64,000 nt of DNA from NCBI GenBank assembly GCA_965601475.1, contig OZ271832.1, forward strand, positions 4,898,001 to 4,962,000. Direction: 5' to 3'. The DNA is from JAWPMT01 sp965601475. GTDB taxonomy: Bacteria; Bacteroidota; Bacteroidia; Cytophagales; Cyclobacteriaceae. A program made the position numbers and the translations under genes. The notes below the pieces were generated by a model, which was given only the letters and a program-made list of their open reading frames with translations, was not told the origin of the DNA and made no database searches. Positions 33,970 through 43,847 of this stretch are shown in pieces. Each line of letters starts with the position of its first letter. Within the stretch, counting starts at the first letter, position 1.

Positions 33970-36900
33970 ATGAATCTCACTCAATTTGCGATAGAACGCA
34001 ACCGAATCACCATTACTGTTTTGACGGTGATTGTCGTTATGGGGCTGGTGATGTACCAGGGCCTACCTCGAGATAGCATGCCTCCCTATACGGTGAGGGT
34101 TGCAAGTGTGGTTTCTCAGTTTCCAGGGGCAAGCCCTGAACGGGTTGAACAGCTGGTCAGCGATAAAATTGAAAAGGTGGCGCAGGAATTGCCTGAGCTC
34201 AAAGAGGTCAACAGCACCTCCAGGTCCGGTCTTTCCGTGGTCACCGTGGAATTGCGGGATGAAGTGGCTCCTGAAGATCTGCAATCCGTCTGGGACAGGC
34301 TCAGAAGAAAGTTGAGCAACCTGGAGGGACTGCCACAAGGTGTAGATCCCTCGTTGGAGGACGATGGTGTTGGCGATGTGTATGGTATTGTTGTCGGATT
34401 GACCAGCGATGGCTTCACATATGCCCAAATGAAGGAGTATGCCGATGACATTAAGGATGACCTTATCAAGCTGGATGACGCGGCCAAAGTGGAGCTGGGA
34501 GGAGAGCAGGAGGAGCGCATTTTTATCGAGTTTGATGATGCCCAGCTCAATGAATATGGTGTCACCTCCAGCAGGCTTCAAAGTGCCATTGCTTCCACCA
34601 ATATCCTCAGTTCCGGGGGTGTCATCAACCTTGAGGGTGAGCGGATCATCCTCGAACCCACTGGAAATTTCAATAGCGTTGCAGACCTCCAAAGTATGTT
34701 GATACCTGTGGGTGATGGCTCACAGCTCATCCAATTGGAGGATATCACCAACGTCACGAAGGGCTACATTGATCCTACTAAGCAAAAGGTGTTGGTTAAT
34801 GGCAAGAACGCCATATCCATGCACATCAATCTCAAGGAGGGTGCCAACGTGATCAACCTGGGTGTGGAAGTCAATCGGATCTTGGACGAGTGGAAAGGGA
34901 AATTGCCTATTGGCCTGGAGCTGGTGCGACTTTCCTCTCTGGATGATTATATCGATTTCAAAATCAGTGACTTCATCGTCAATTTGATCCAGGCCATTGC
35001 CATTGTCCTCCTGGTCATGCTGATTTTCCTTGGACTTCGAACAGGGTCTGTCATAGCCAGCCTGATACCTATCGTCACAATCATGACACTCATGTTGATG
35101 GGCTTCATGGGCATAGGACTGAATCAGGTGACACTGGCTGCCCTGATCATGGCGCTCGGAATGATGGTAGACAATGCCATTGTGGTAGCGGAATCAATTA
35201 TTGTGAAGATGGAAAATGGAATCGGGGCGAAGAAGGCGGCCATCGACTCCTGTTCGGAGCTGTTTACTCCACTATTAATCTCGACGCTAACGACCTCAGC
35301 CGCCTTCCTTTCTTTTTACCTGGCGGAGTCTGTCATGGGCGATATTGTGGGGCCCATCTTCGTTGTCATAACGCTGGCGCTGTTGTCTTCATGGCTGGTG
35401 GCTTTGACTGTAATCACCATGTTCTGTTATCTATTCCTCAAAGTGAAGAAAAAGGGTGAGGCCGAACGCGGACTGGTGGACCGGATCATTGATGCCTTGA
35501 AAGTGCATTACAAAAACCTAATATTGAGAGCTCTAGCCAATAAATTCCTTGTGCTCGTCCTCATTGTTGTGGCTTTTTTCGCCTCAATGTTTGGCTTTAC
35601 AAAGATTCCATTTCTTTTCTTTCCGGATAGCGACCGTAATATGATCACGGTAGATGTGAATCTACCTCTAGGTACACGTGTTGAAGAGACGTCGCGTATT
35701 GTCAGCTCCATCGATCAATTCTTTATGGATTCCCTGCTCATAGGTGAGGAGCGATCTGTTGGTTTGATGAGTTGGTCATCCTATATCGGTGAAGGCCCCG
35801 AGTCCTACGACCTGGGTTACGCGCCGGATGAAGCCAACTCCAGCTATGCACATCTTCTTGTCAATACCTCCGAGGCAACTTTCAACAATGAAGCCATCCG
35901 GATCATCGATGCTTTCTGTTTCAACAATTTCCCCAGTGCCGATATCAAGGTCAGCGCCTTGGGCGCGGGAGGTGGCGGGGTGCCTATAGAGATAAAGGTG
36001 TCTGGTACTGACTCGGATGAGTTGGCTCGCATTGCCAAACGTGTCAAGAAACAACTTTCATCAATCGCCGGTACCAAGAACGTAAAAGACGATTGGGGTC
36101 CCAAGAGCAAGAAGCTGGTAATTATGATCGATGAGAGCAGGGCTCAGGCTGCAGGTATCTCAAATCAGGACATTGCCACGTCGCTTAAGACTGTGCTGGA
36201 TGGATTTCAAACTGGTGAATACAGGGAAGGGGATAAGTCCATCCCGGTGATTATGCGTAGCGACAGCCGCCAGCAGCAGTCCCTGGAATCGCTTGAGACG
36301 CTGAATGTCTACTCTCAAAGTACCGGTCGGAGTGTTCCGCTATTGCAGGTGGCCGAAATCCTCCCGGAATGGCAATACGCAAAGATCAAACGCAAAGACC
36401 TCAGAAGAACGGTGAATATCTCCAGTGAGCTGAAAGATGATGGCAATGCTGCAGCGATTACCGCAGCAATCACACCATGGTTAGAGGAAGACAGAGCAAA
36501 TTGGCCCTCCGGCTATTTCTATGAGTTTGGCGGAGATGCGCAGAACACCGCTGAAAATATGGGTGCGGTCATTACCTATTTGCCATTGTCAGGATTCATC
36601 ATTCTACTGCTTCTGATCATTCAGTTCAACTCTTTTCGAAAGATGATCATGGTCACGGCAACAATTCCCCTAGGCGTGATCGGCGTGGTCATAGGCTTGC
36701 TTTCATTTCAGGAACCATTCGGTTTTATGCCGTTTCTGGGTGTGATATCCCTGGCAGGGATCGTCATCAACAATGCCATTGTCTTGATTGATCGGATAGA
36801 GATAGAGCAGACGGAGTTGAAGAGGACTGTTCAAGATTCAGTTATAGCCGCTTGTCTCCAAAGGTTTCGGCCGATCCTCCTGGCCACGTTCACCACAGTG

Positions 36901-37080
36901 TTGGGATTGTTGCCTCTATACCTCAGTGGAGGAGAGATGTGGGAGGGCATGGCAGTGTCCATTATGATCGGGCTGTTGTTTGGAACCATCATCACCCTGG
37001 TTTTTATCCCTTCATTCTACTCTATCTTGTTCCGCGTGAGTTATAAGGGCTATGTGATGAATGAGGATATCATGAATTAA
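33970..37080 (+). CDS. RND family efflux pump, inner-membrane permease
   Basis: 1036 residues with the AcrB layout: helix 1, periplasmic pore domain, helices 2-7 with GMMVDNAIVVAE in helix 4 (D401), second periplasmic loop, and helices 8-12 (LAGIVINNAIVLIDRI in helix 10). One helix-4 aspartate is present and the AcrB D408 equivalent is Asn, as in many Bacteroidota pumps. It is a proton-driven exporter, part of the tripartite system with the two upstream genes; the substrate is unknown. Confidence 0.94.
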   Translation: MNLTQFAIERNRITITVLTVIVVMGLVMYQGLPRDSMPPYTVRVASVVSQFPGASPERVEQLVSDKIEKVAQELPELKEVNSTSRSGLSVVTVELRDEVAPEDLQSVWDRLRRKLSNLEGLPQGVDPSLEDDGVGDVYGIVVGLTSDGFTYAQMKEYADDIKDDLIKLDDAAKVELGGEQEERIFIEFDDAQLNEYGVTSSRLQSAIASTNILSSGGVINLEGERIILEPTGNFNSVADLQSMLIPVGDGSQLIQLEDITNVTKGYIDPTKQKVLVNGKNAISMHINLKEGANVINLGVEVNRILDEWKGKLPIGLELVRLSSLDDYIDFKISDFIVNLIQAIAIVLLVMLIFLGLRTGSVIASLIPIVTIMTLMLMGFMGIGLNQVTLAALIMALGMMVDNAIVVAESIIVKMENGIGAKKAAIDSCSELFTPLLISTLTTSAAFLSFYLAESVMGDIVGPIFVVITLALLSSWLVALTVITMFCYLFLKVKKKGEAERGLVDRIIDALKVHYKNLILRALANKFLVLVLIVVAFFASMFGFTKIPFLFFPDSDRNMITVDVNLPLGTRVEETSRIVSSIDQFFMDSLLIGEERSVGLMSWSSYIGEGPESYDLGYAPDEANSSYAHLLVNTSEATFNNEAIRIIDAFCFNNFPSADIKVSALGAGGGGVPIEIKVSGTDSDELARIAKRVKKQLSSIAGTKNVKDDWGPKSKKLVIMIDESRAQAAGISNQDIATSLKTVLDGFQTGEYREGDKSIPVIMRSDSRQQQSLESLETLNVYSQSTGRSVPLLQVAEILPEWQYAKIKRKDLRRTVNISSELKDDGNAAAITAAITPWLEEDRANWPSGYFYEFGGDAQNTAENMGAVITYLPLSGFIILLLLIIQFNSFRKMIMVTATIPLGVIGVVIGLLSFQEPFGFMPFLGVISLAGIVINNAIVLIDRIEIEQTELKRTVQDSVIAACLQRFRPILLATFTTVLGLLPLYLSGGEMWEGMAVSIMIGLLFGTIITLVFIPSFYSILFRVSYKGYVMNEDIMN

Positions 37081-37086
37081 ACGATA

Positions 37087-37374
37087 ATGCAAACGGCCCA
37101 GGGGCTTGCGGTTTTTATCCTGAGCGCGCAAGCCCTTTCAAGCATACTCTTGGCACTTGGTACGCAGTTTGACAACAGTACCTTTCTCCAGGCGGGGATC
37201 ACCAGTTTTCGAACCGTTCCCGGTATAACCAAATCGGTGAAGCTCTTTCGGTTAGCTGATACACCTATGATGCAGGTCGCCTATCTGCTCAGTCTAATCT
37301 TTGTCGTCTTCTCATATGCTGGTGTGATTTTGATGGTCTTGCACCTAGTTTCGGAGTTTTTGTTCAGACCTTGA
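37087..37374 (+). CDS. Small hypothetical membrane protein
   Basis: 95 residues, starting 6 bp after the RND pump stop. Two hydrophobic helices are visible (about 5-25 and 64-90), the second being YLLSLIFVVFSYAGVILMVLHLV. No family recognised. It may be a small accessory of the pump. The stop is overlapped by a 16-bp palindrome (37373-37388, GAAGAATGAATTCTTC) that could end the transcript. Confidence 0.5.
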   Translation: MQTAQGLAVFILSAQALSSILLALGTQFDNSTFLQAGITSFRTVPGITKSVKLFRLADTPMMQVAYLLSLIFVVFSYAGVILMVLHLVSEFLFRP

Positions 37375-37484
37375 AGAATGAATTCTTCCACCTCGCAGGC
37401 CCAAAATACCGTTACTGTAAAATTTCGATGGTGATTGAAACTCAGATTGTCCCAAACCTGTTTAATTCGCCACGACGGTAAAAA

Positions 37485-37691
37485 ATGGAAACACTTGCAA
37501 TAGGGCTGGGTATTATATGCTTTTTCTTCATGATCGTGCTGCTTCTTGTGAGCAAGGCATTAGGATTTTTAGATGATCGCCGTCCCGGCAACCGACAATT
37601 TGCAAGGTCTTCATTTCTCAAAGTCTCTCGTAGTGTACGCTTAAGTAAGCGTAAACGAAATCGGGACAAAGACATGGCCGACGCCGCATAA
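37485..37691 (+). CDS. Small hypothetical membrane protein
   Basis: 68 residues with one N-terminal helix (about 5-28, GLGIICFFFMIVLLLVSKALG) and a strongly basic tail (RSVRLSKRKRNRDKD). The positive-inside rule puts the tail in the cytoplasm. No family recognised. Composition is plausible for a real small protein, but there is little supporting context. Confidence 0.4.
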   Translation: METLAIGLGIICFFFMIVLLLVSKALGFLDDRRPGNRQFARSSFLKVSRSVRLSKRKRNRDKDMADAA

Positions 37692-37733
37692 TATCGCTCA
37701 CGTTCGCCAAATCACGAATTTGATTGCCCAGAG

Positions 37734-37765
37734 CTTGACCAAACCGGTGTTGGTTGGTAGCTTTA
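37734..37765 (+). promoter_or_regulatory. Candidate Bacteroidota promoter for the debranching enzyme
   Basis: CTTG, 20 bases, then TAGCTTTA: each element is one mismatch from TTTG and TAnnTTTG. Transcription would begin near 37772, about 49 bases before the ATG at 37821. Confidence 0.35.
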
Positions 37766-37820
37766 TCCTCACACCGAAGCTTATGCTCGAATCCATTTTC
37801 ACCCCAACCACAATAGGCAA

Positions 37821-39854
37821 ATGAGGGATTGGTATGACTTGCAGGGATCGCCCGCTCCGCAGGGGGTCACTTACCTTCCGGAAAAGGACATGTACAACTT
37901 CTCCCTATACGCGAGCAACGCCTCTCGCGTGAAGTTGGTGCTTTTTGATGAAGACGTTATCACTCCGCTAAAGACCATTGACCTCAACCCTCGAAGGCAC
38001 AAAACCCAACGTCTGTGGCATATTCGCTTGCGCAGGAAGCAACTTGGAGAGGCCATATACTATGCCTATCGCGTCTGGGGTCCTGAACCTCATGACACTT
38101 ATACCTTCCACGCGTTTGACCCGGAGAAGTTACTCCTGGATCCATTTGCGAGAAACGTATATATTCCACCAGGACACAGCCGGGACGCAGCTTCCGAACC
38201 TGGTGACAATGCTGGCAAAGCGCCATTGGGGGTGTTGCCACCACCAAAAGCATTCCCGACGACTTTGTCTACATTACCTCGAATCAGGGACCATAGGCTC
38301 ATCGTCTATGAAATGCACGTCCGCCAGTTCACAGCCAATGCCAACTCAGGCGTTTCACCGGAGAACAGAGGTACTTACGAAGGTGTAATTGAAAAAATTC
38401 CATACCTGCAAAAGCTGGGCATCACAGCGGTAGAGTTAATGCCTGTGCAACAGTGGGATCCTCAGGAGGGCAGTGCGTGGGGGTACATGACACTGAACTT
38501 TTTCACCCCCCATCGCGGCTACGCCCGGGATCAGAGCTTGTATGGACCGATCAAGGAATTCAAGAAGATGGTGCATGCACTGCATGAAGCCAACATCAGA
38601 GTAATCATGGATGTGGTATATAACCATACCACAGAAGGCGATACGGAAGGTCCATGCTATTCTTTCCGAGGTATTGACAACAATAGCTACTACCTGGCCG
38701 GAGACAATGGAGAAGACTACGCCAACTTTTCCGGCACTGGCAATACACTGCGGAGTGCCCACCCGCAGGCACGCCTTTTGATCATGGAGAGCCTTCGATA
38801 CTGGGTAACCGAAATGGGAATTGATGGATTTCGGTTTGACCTGGGTTCCATCTTTGCGCTGAACAGTGCCGGAGAATACGAACCTAAATTCTACTCTGTC
38901 ATCGATCAGATCAATCATGATCCCGTGCTGCAGGATATTTTGATTTTCACTGAGCCATGGGATGGTGATTTCGATACTCAGGGTTATTTCCTGGGTAAGA
39001 GTTTTCCCGGAGGAAACTGGAAGCAGTGGAATGACAAGGGGCGCACCCTGTTCAGGCAGTTCATCAAGGGAGACCGTGGCAAAGTCGGACAGCTCATGAC
39101 GCGCATGTACGGAAGTGCTGACCTGTTTCCAGGCCCGGAGAGTGAGCTTCGGTTGAGTCATACCCCAAGCCAAAGCCTCAATTACATTAGCTCTCATGAC
39201 GGACTGACCATGTACGATTTGGTTTCGCACACCCGACCGTCGCAACAGTCATGGGATTGTGGTTGGGATGGGGTAAAAAAGGTGCCAAAGTCGGTAATGG
39301 CGTTGAGAAGGAAGCAAGTTCGAAATTTCATCACATTGCTGATGCTGTCCAATGGTACACCCATGTTCCGGGCTGGGGATGAGTTCCTTCAAACGCAGTA
39401 TGGCCTTGAAAACCCTTACAACATTGACGACAAAAGGGTTTGGCTGGATTGGCAACGGTCCAAGGACTTTGAAGAAGTGTCCAATTTTTTTAGTGACATC
39501 ATCGATTTTCGGAAAGCTCATCCTTCCATTGCAAGGGGACGTTACTGGCAAGATGATGTGATCTGGTATGGCGCGCAGGGAGACAAGGACCTCGGAGAGG
39601 ATTCGCATGCGCTTGCCTATTACCTGAAGGGTCAGAATGCGTTTTTTGACCTAGATGATGATGACCTGTATGTTATGATCAACGGTTACTGGGAGCCGGT
39701 ATCTTTCAGGATTATGGAAAAGGGCAAATGGGGGGTCGTCATCGACACGCATAAAGATGGCCCGGAGGCTTGTATAAAGAAGCCATCACCCGTAACAACA
39801 AAGGCTTTGAAAGTAAATGCCCGAAGTATAGTCGTGCTCTTGAAGCAACGCTAA
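37821..39854 (+). CDS. glgX: Glycogen debranching enzyme, GlgX/TreX type (GH13)
   Basis: 677 residues. A CBM48 domain (about 10-125, VKLVLFDED and YYAYRVWGP) precedes a GH13 barrel. The catalytic residues are D340 (GFRFDLGS), E378 (FTEPWD) and D460 (SSHDGLT), with the early MDVVYNHT block. The C-terminal NIDDKRVWLDWQ motif is typical of glycogen debranching (isoamylase) enzymes, which cleave alpha-1,6 branches in the cytoplasm. It stands alone without other glg genes in view. The C-terminal part includes an acidic insert (LDDDDLYVM). Confidence 0.92.
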   Translation: MRDWYDLQGSPAPQGVTYLPEKDMYNFSLYASNASRVKLVLFDEDVITPLKTIDLNPRRHKTQRLWHIRLRRKQLGEAIYYAYRVWGPEPHDTYTFHAFDPEKLLLDPFARNVYIPPGHSRDAASEPGDNAGKAPLGVLPPPKAFPTTLSTLPRIRDHRLIVYEMHVRQFTANANSGVSPENRGTYEGVIEKIPYLQKLGITAVELMPVQQWDPQEGSAWGYMTLNFFTPHRGYARDQSLYGPIKEFKKMVHALHEANIRVIMDVVYNHTTEGDTEGPCYSFRGIDNNSYYLAGDNGEDYANFSGTGNTLRSAHPQARLLIMESLRYWVTEMGIDGFRFDLGSIFALNSAGEYEPKFYSVIDQINHDPVLQDILIFTEPWDGDFDTQGYFLGKSFPGGNWKQWNDKGRTLFRQFIKGDRGKVGQLMTRMYGSADLFPGPESELRLSHTPSQSLNYISSHDGLTMYDLVSHTRPSQQSWDCGWDGVKKVPKSVMALRRKQVRNFITLLMLSNGTPMFRAGDEFLQTQYGLENPYNIDDKRVWLDWQRSKDFEEVSNFFSDIIDFRKAHPSIARGRYWQDDVIWYGAQGDKDLGEDSHALAYYLKGQNAFFDLDDDDLYVMINGYWEPVSFRIMEKGKWGVVIDTHKDGPEACIKKPSPVTTKALKVNARSIVVLLKQR

Positions 39855-39974
39855 ACGCTAAGGCGAAATATCCTTTTTGAGTGGCCGCATATGGGTGAAA
39901 ATCACCTCAATAAATAACAAATAGCCCTAGGATCGGCGAGGCAAATACTCGAAATTTAAGTAGACAATCATCGC

Positions 39975-40724
39975 ATGATCCGGAACACTATCACGTTGTT
40001 TTTGCTGGTATTCGTCGGTCTCGCGGCGGCCCAGGAAGTAGATCCAAGACAGGTCATACAACAGTCTATTGATCGACTCAATGGAAAAAGTAGCATTGGT
40101 GAAATGGAAATGACATTGGTGCGACCGCGCTATAGTCGAGCTATATCTATGAAGACCTGGAGCCTGGGCAATGACTATTTCCTAATCTACATCACTGCAC
40201 CAGCCCGAGACAAAGGACAGGTATTTCTTAAGCGCAACACCGAGATGTGGAATTGGGTGCCTACAATTGGCCGGATGATCAAAATTCCCCCTTCAATGAT
40301 GAGCCAGAACTGGATGGGTTCAGACTTCACCAACGATGACCTGGTCAAAATGAACAGTCTGGCAGATGATTATGAGCATCAGTTATTGGCCATGGAGTCC
40401 GTCGAGGGCCTGGAATGCTATAAGATCGAGTTGATCCCAAAACCCGAAGCCAGCGTCGTCTGGGGCAAAGTGCATCTCTGGGTGGCCAAAGAAGGGTTCT
40501 ATCAGATGCAAGCCATTTATTTTGATGAAGATTTCGAGATGGTGACCAAGATGGAAGCATCGGAAATCACCCAATTTGGAGACCGAAAACTGCCCGCCAA
40601 ATTGGTCATGACGCCCTTGAGTAAACCCGGAAATCAGACGATTCTTTTCAATAAGGCGCTTTCGTTCAACGCGCCACTTGAGGACGGGTTCTTTTCACAA
40701 CAAAATATGAAGCGGGTGAAATGA
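39975..40724 (+). CDS. Outer membrane lipoprotein-sorting protein, LolA-like
   Basis: 249 residues with a signal peptide (about 1-20, ends AAAQ). The LolA-like family pattern is clear: SIGEMEMTLVRPRYSR, PARDKGQVFLKRN, MWNWVPTIGRMIKIPPSMM and GSDFTNDDL. LolA folds are open beta-barrels that carry lipoproteins or lipids through the periplasm. Stop overlaps the next gene's start in ATGA. It heads a five-gene operon with two permeases, an ATPase and an outer-membrane barrel. Confidence 0.88.
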   Translation: MIRNTITLFLLVFVGLAAAQEVDPRQVIQQSIDRLNGKSSIGEMEMTLVRPRYSRAISMKTWSLGNDYFLIYITAPARDKGQVFLKRNTEMWNWVPTIGRMIKIPPSMMSQNWMGSDFTNDDLVKMNSLADDYEHQLLAMESVEGLECYKIELIPKPEASVVWGKVHLWVAKEGFYQMQAIYFDEDFEMVTKMEASEITQFGDRKLPAKLVMTPLSKPGNQTILFNKALSFNAPLEDGFFSQQNMKRVK

Positions 40725-41950
40725 AACGCAAGCTGATCCTTGGTTGGCGCAATCTCTGGAGAAACAAGAAGCGTACTTATATCACCCTTGCTTCCATCAC
40801 GTTTGCTGTAGTCATTGCCACCTTTATGAGGGGCTTGCAGCTTGGTAGCTATGATAAGATGATTGATGATACCATCCGATCTACCACCGGCCATGTTGCG
40901 CTCATGGATAAGTTGTACTGGGAAGACAAGACATTGATCAACAGCCTGCATTTACCCGGGGATGTGGTAAACTACCTGAACGCTGATGATCGTATTGAGT
41001 TTTGGGCGGAGGAAATCAGTGCCGGATGCCTTGTCTCTTCGGGCAAGCAGACCCGAGGGGTGATGGTAATGGGGGTGAATCCGGGAGTCCAGGATCAGCA
41101 GATACGGCTCAAGGACAAGATCATTGAGGGACAGTACCTGGATCGTGAGGATGATGCCGTTTTAATTGGCAAGGAATTAGCGCAGTTTCTTCAGTTGTCA
41201 GCAGGCGATACGGTGGTGCTCTTCGGACAAGGATATATGGGCGTGACTGCAGCGGCTAAGTACCCGATCAAAGGAATATTCGATCACCCAATGGCGGACT
41301 TCAATAAGCGCCTGGTCTTTTTACCTCTGCTTTCCGCTGAATACCTTTTTTTCATGGAGGAAAGAAGAAGTGCTGTGCATGTGGTTTTGAATGATAAGGA
41401 TCTGATTCCGCAAGTCAGAACTGACCTGTTGGGTATTGTCGATACTACCTTACTTGAGGTACGTCATTGGGAGACCATGAATGAAGAAATCCTCTCTGCG
41501 ATTGAGTCCGATAATTTCTTTGGAGTGATCATGATTGGGATCCTCTACATGGTGATTGGGTTTGGGATCTATGGAACCATCCTCATGATGACCATGGAGC
41601 GGAAGAAAGAGTTTTCGATCATGATAGCTATTGGGATGCGGCGCACACGATTGATCTCACACGTCATTATCGAGTCGATCTACATAGCAGCCCTGGGTTC
41701 AGTGGCTGGATTGATCTTGAGTTTCCCTCTGATCTTTTTTTATGCAGCGAATCCCATTGAGATCACCGGGGATAACATGGAGGTATACCGGGAGATGAAC
41801 ATCGAGCCCATTCTGGCCATCTCCACCAATGCCGGGTATATGATCAGTCAGTTTGCCATCGTGCTCATCCTGAGTATAGTGGCTTCTTTGTTGCCTTTGC
41901 GCAATATCCTGAAGTTTGAAATTGTGGACATTATCCGGGGAAGACAATGA
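40721..41950 (+). CDS. ABC transporter permease, FtsX/LolC type
   Basis: 409 residues: an N-terminal helix (17-37), a periplasmic domain (about 40-260), then three helices in the FtsX region (about 265-400, VIGFGIYGTILMMTMERKKEFSIMIAIGMRRTRLI). The ERKKEFSIMIAIGM motif corresponds to the coupling helix of LolC/E-type permeases. Coupled by ATGA at both ends. It pairs with the following permease. Confidence 0.9.
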   Translation: MKRKLILGWRNLWRNKKRTYITLASITFAVVIATFMRGLQLGSYDKMIDDTIRSTTGHVALMDKLYWEDKTLINSLHLPGDVVNYLNADDRIEFWAEEISAGCLVSSGKQTRGVMVMGVNPGVQDQQIRLKDKIIEGQYLDREDDAVLIGKELAQFLQLSAGDTVVLFGQGYMGVTAAAKYPIKGIFDHPMADFNKRLVFLPLLSAEYLFFMEERRSAVHVVLNDKDLIPQVRTDLLGIVDTTLLEVRHWETMNEEILSAIESDNFFGVIMIGILYMVIGFGIYGTILMMTMERKKEFSIMIAIGMRRTRLISHVIIESIYIAALGSVAGLILSFPLIFFYAANPIEITGDNMEVYREMNIEPILAISTNAGYMISQFAIVLILSIVASLLPLRNILKFEIVDIIRGRQ

Positions 41951-43161
41951 TTGCAACACTAGCCTGGAGGAACGTCTGGAGAAATCGGTCAAGGAGCCTC
42001 GCCGTGATTTTGGCGCTGGCCAGCGGTTTGTTTGGTGCGCTTTTTATTGCGGCCATGGCCAATGGGATGGCAGATAAGATGATACAGGCTGCTATAGATA
42101 CCCACATTTCCGATGCTCAAATACACAACGCAGACTATCTGATCATGGAAGACCTCTCCATGACCATGGAGGAGAAGGCAATAGCGCAAATCCTGGCAGC
42201 GGAAGATAACATCAGCGTTTTCACCTCACGCATCAAAAGCGAAGCCATGGTGTCGACGGCCAACAACAGCAGGCAGGTAATGCTGCTTGGCATTGATCCG
42301 GAGCGAGAGAAAGTCGTGACTACCATACATGAAGAATTGGTTGAGGGAAGCTATTTCGAGTTGGATTCGAAGTTCAAGCAGGTGCTCATTTCGGCTCGCC
42401 TGGCAGAAAAGCTTAAAGTGCGATTGAAGTCCAAAGTGATTTTCTCACTTGCCGATAAAAATGGAGAAATCGCGTATGACAATTTCAAGGTCTGTGGACT
42501 CTTCAATACCAACAATGCCATTTTTGATGAGGGTACAGTGTACATCGAAAAAGATCACCTTCAGCAAATTCTGAAACTGGATAACAACGAAGTGCATGAG
42601 TTTGCCATTCGTGTGGCTGACGAAACGCTGTTACCTCAGACCGTGGAAACACTGGCTCAACAACTGATGGCGGCCAAGGTGGAGAGTTGGCTTGATTTGA
42701 GTCCACTGCTTCGTGTCACAGAAAGCAGCATGTCAGTCTTTAGCTACGTCATGGTAATCATCGTACTGATCGCCCTCATTTTTGGTATCATCAACACCAT
42801 GCTGATGGTGATACTTGAGCGCACCAAAGAAATCGGTATGCTTCGCTCCCTGGGAATGTCCAGATCCAGGATCGGACAAATGATCATGTTGGAGACCATA
42901 TTTCTGTGCCTGGTGGGATGTGTCATAGGTAATGCCCTGGGTGTTATGGCCATCAGTTATTTCGGCGCGCGAGGCATGGAGTTTGAGAGCTTTGAAAAGG
43001 GTTTCGAACTCTATGGTATGTCTGCCAAGATCTACCCTGTGGTAGAAAACGAGTTCTATTTGTTTATCACGGTGATGGTGGTCCTCACTGCTATCATTGC
43101 CTCATTTTTTCCCATCATGCGGGCCTTCAGACTCAATCCCGCTTTGGCCATAAGAGATTAG
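41947..43161 (+). CDS. ABC transporter permease, FtsX/LolC type
   Basis: 404 residues with the same layout as the previous gene: helix (about 16-36), periplasmic domain and three FtsX helices (FGIINTMLMVILERTKEIGMLRSLGMSRSRI). The two permeases share ERxKE coupling motifs, so they likely form a heterodimer comparable to LolC/LolE. The ATPase gene starts 3 bp after its stop. Confidence 0.9.
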   Translation: MIATLAWRNVWRNRSRSLAVILALASGLFGALFIAAMANGMADKMIQAAIDTHISDAQIHNADYLIMEDLSMTMEEKAIAQILAAEDNISVFTSRIKSEAMVSTANNSRQVMLLGIDPEREKVVTTIHEELVEGSYFELDSKFKQVLISARLAEKLKVRLKSKVIFSLADKNGEIAYDNFKVCGLFNTNNAIFDEGTVYIEKDHLQQILKLDNNEVHEFAIRVADETLLPQTVETLAQQLMAAKVESWLDLSPLLRVTESSMSVFSYVMVIIVLIALIFGIINTMLMVILERTKEIGMLRSLGMSRSRIGQMIMLETIFLCLVGCVIGNALGVMAISYFGARGMEFESFEKGFELYGMSAKIYPVVENEFYLFITVMVVLTAIIASFFPIMRAFRLNPALAIRD

Positions 43162-43163
43162 CT

Positions 43164-43847
43164 ATGAGCATTATCAGTACCCATCAAGTCACCAAAGTCT
43201 ACAATCCGGATACCATACCTGTTCGTGCGGTCGATGGCATTTCACTTGCATTTGAGGAAGGTGAATTTGCTGCCGTTGTTGGGCCGTCGGGATGCGGCAA
43301 GACGACTTTCCTTAACCTAATTGGAGGTCTGGAGACGCCTACCTCCGGGGGAGTGAACGTCAATGGTTCGGACATCACCAAGCTTTCCCAAGCCAAACTC
43401 ACCGATTTCAGGTTGCACAATATCGGTTTCGTATTTCAGGCTTACAATCTCATTCCGGTCATGAGTGCCTATGAGAACATCTCCTTTATCATGGAACTCC
43501 TGGGCAAGGACGAAAAAGAAACCCGTGACCGCGTCAATGAATTGCTCGAGGCGATGGACATCCCGGACAAAGCAGATGCACGGCCCAATAAAATGTCAGG
43601 TGGTCAGCAGCAAAGGGTAGCTGTAGCGAGGGCCCTGGCCCCGAGACCAAAGTTTGTGCTCGCCGATGAACCCACTGCCAACCTTGATAGTCAAGCTACT
43701 TTCAACCTGCTGGATATCATGCAAAAAATGAATGAGAAGGAGGGTACGACATTCATCTTTTCCACGCACGATGACCGGGTAATGCAGCGAGCCAGAAGGC
43801 TAATCAGGCTTGATGACGGCAAAGTGCAGGCCGATGAGAAACGGTAG
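43164..43847 (+). CDS. ABC transporter ATP-binding protein, LolD/MacB type
   Basis: 227 residues with Walker A GPSGCGKTT (40-48), the signature MSGGQQQRVAVARAL, Walker B FVLADEPTANLD and the H-loop TFIFSTHDD. Size and motifs match LolD-like ATPases that serve FtsX-type permeases. It powers the two upstream permeases from the cytoplasm. The next gene starts within its last 14 bases. Confidence 0.94.
   Translation: MSIISTHQVTKVYNPDTIPVRAVDGISLAFEEGEFAAVVGPSGCGKTTFLNLIGGLETPTSGGVNVNGSDITKLSQAKLTDFRLHNIGFVFQAYNLIPVMSAYENISFIMELLGKDEKETRDRVNELLEAMDIPDKADARPNKMSGGQQQRVAVARALAPRPKFVLADEPTANLDSQATFNLLDIMQKMNEKEGTTFIFSTHDDRVMQRARRLIRLDDGKVQADEKR

Noticed and set aside
38436..39245. Minus-strand open frame (269 codons) inside the debranching enzyme gene
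   Set aside because: The plus-strand frame has complete GH13 catalytic motifs; this is an antisense shadow.
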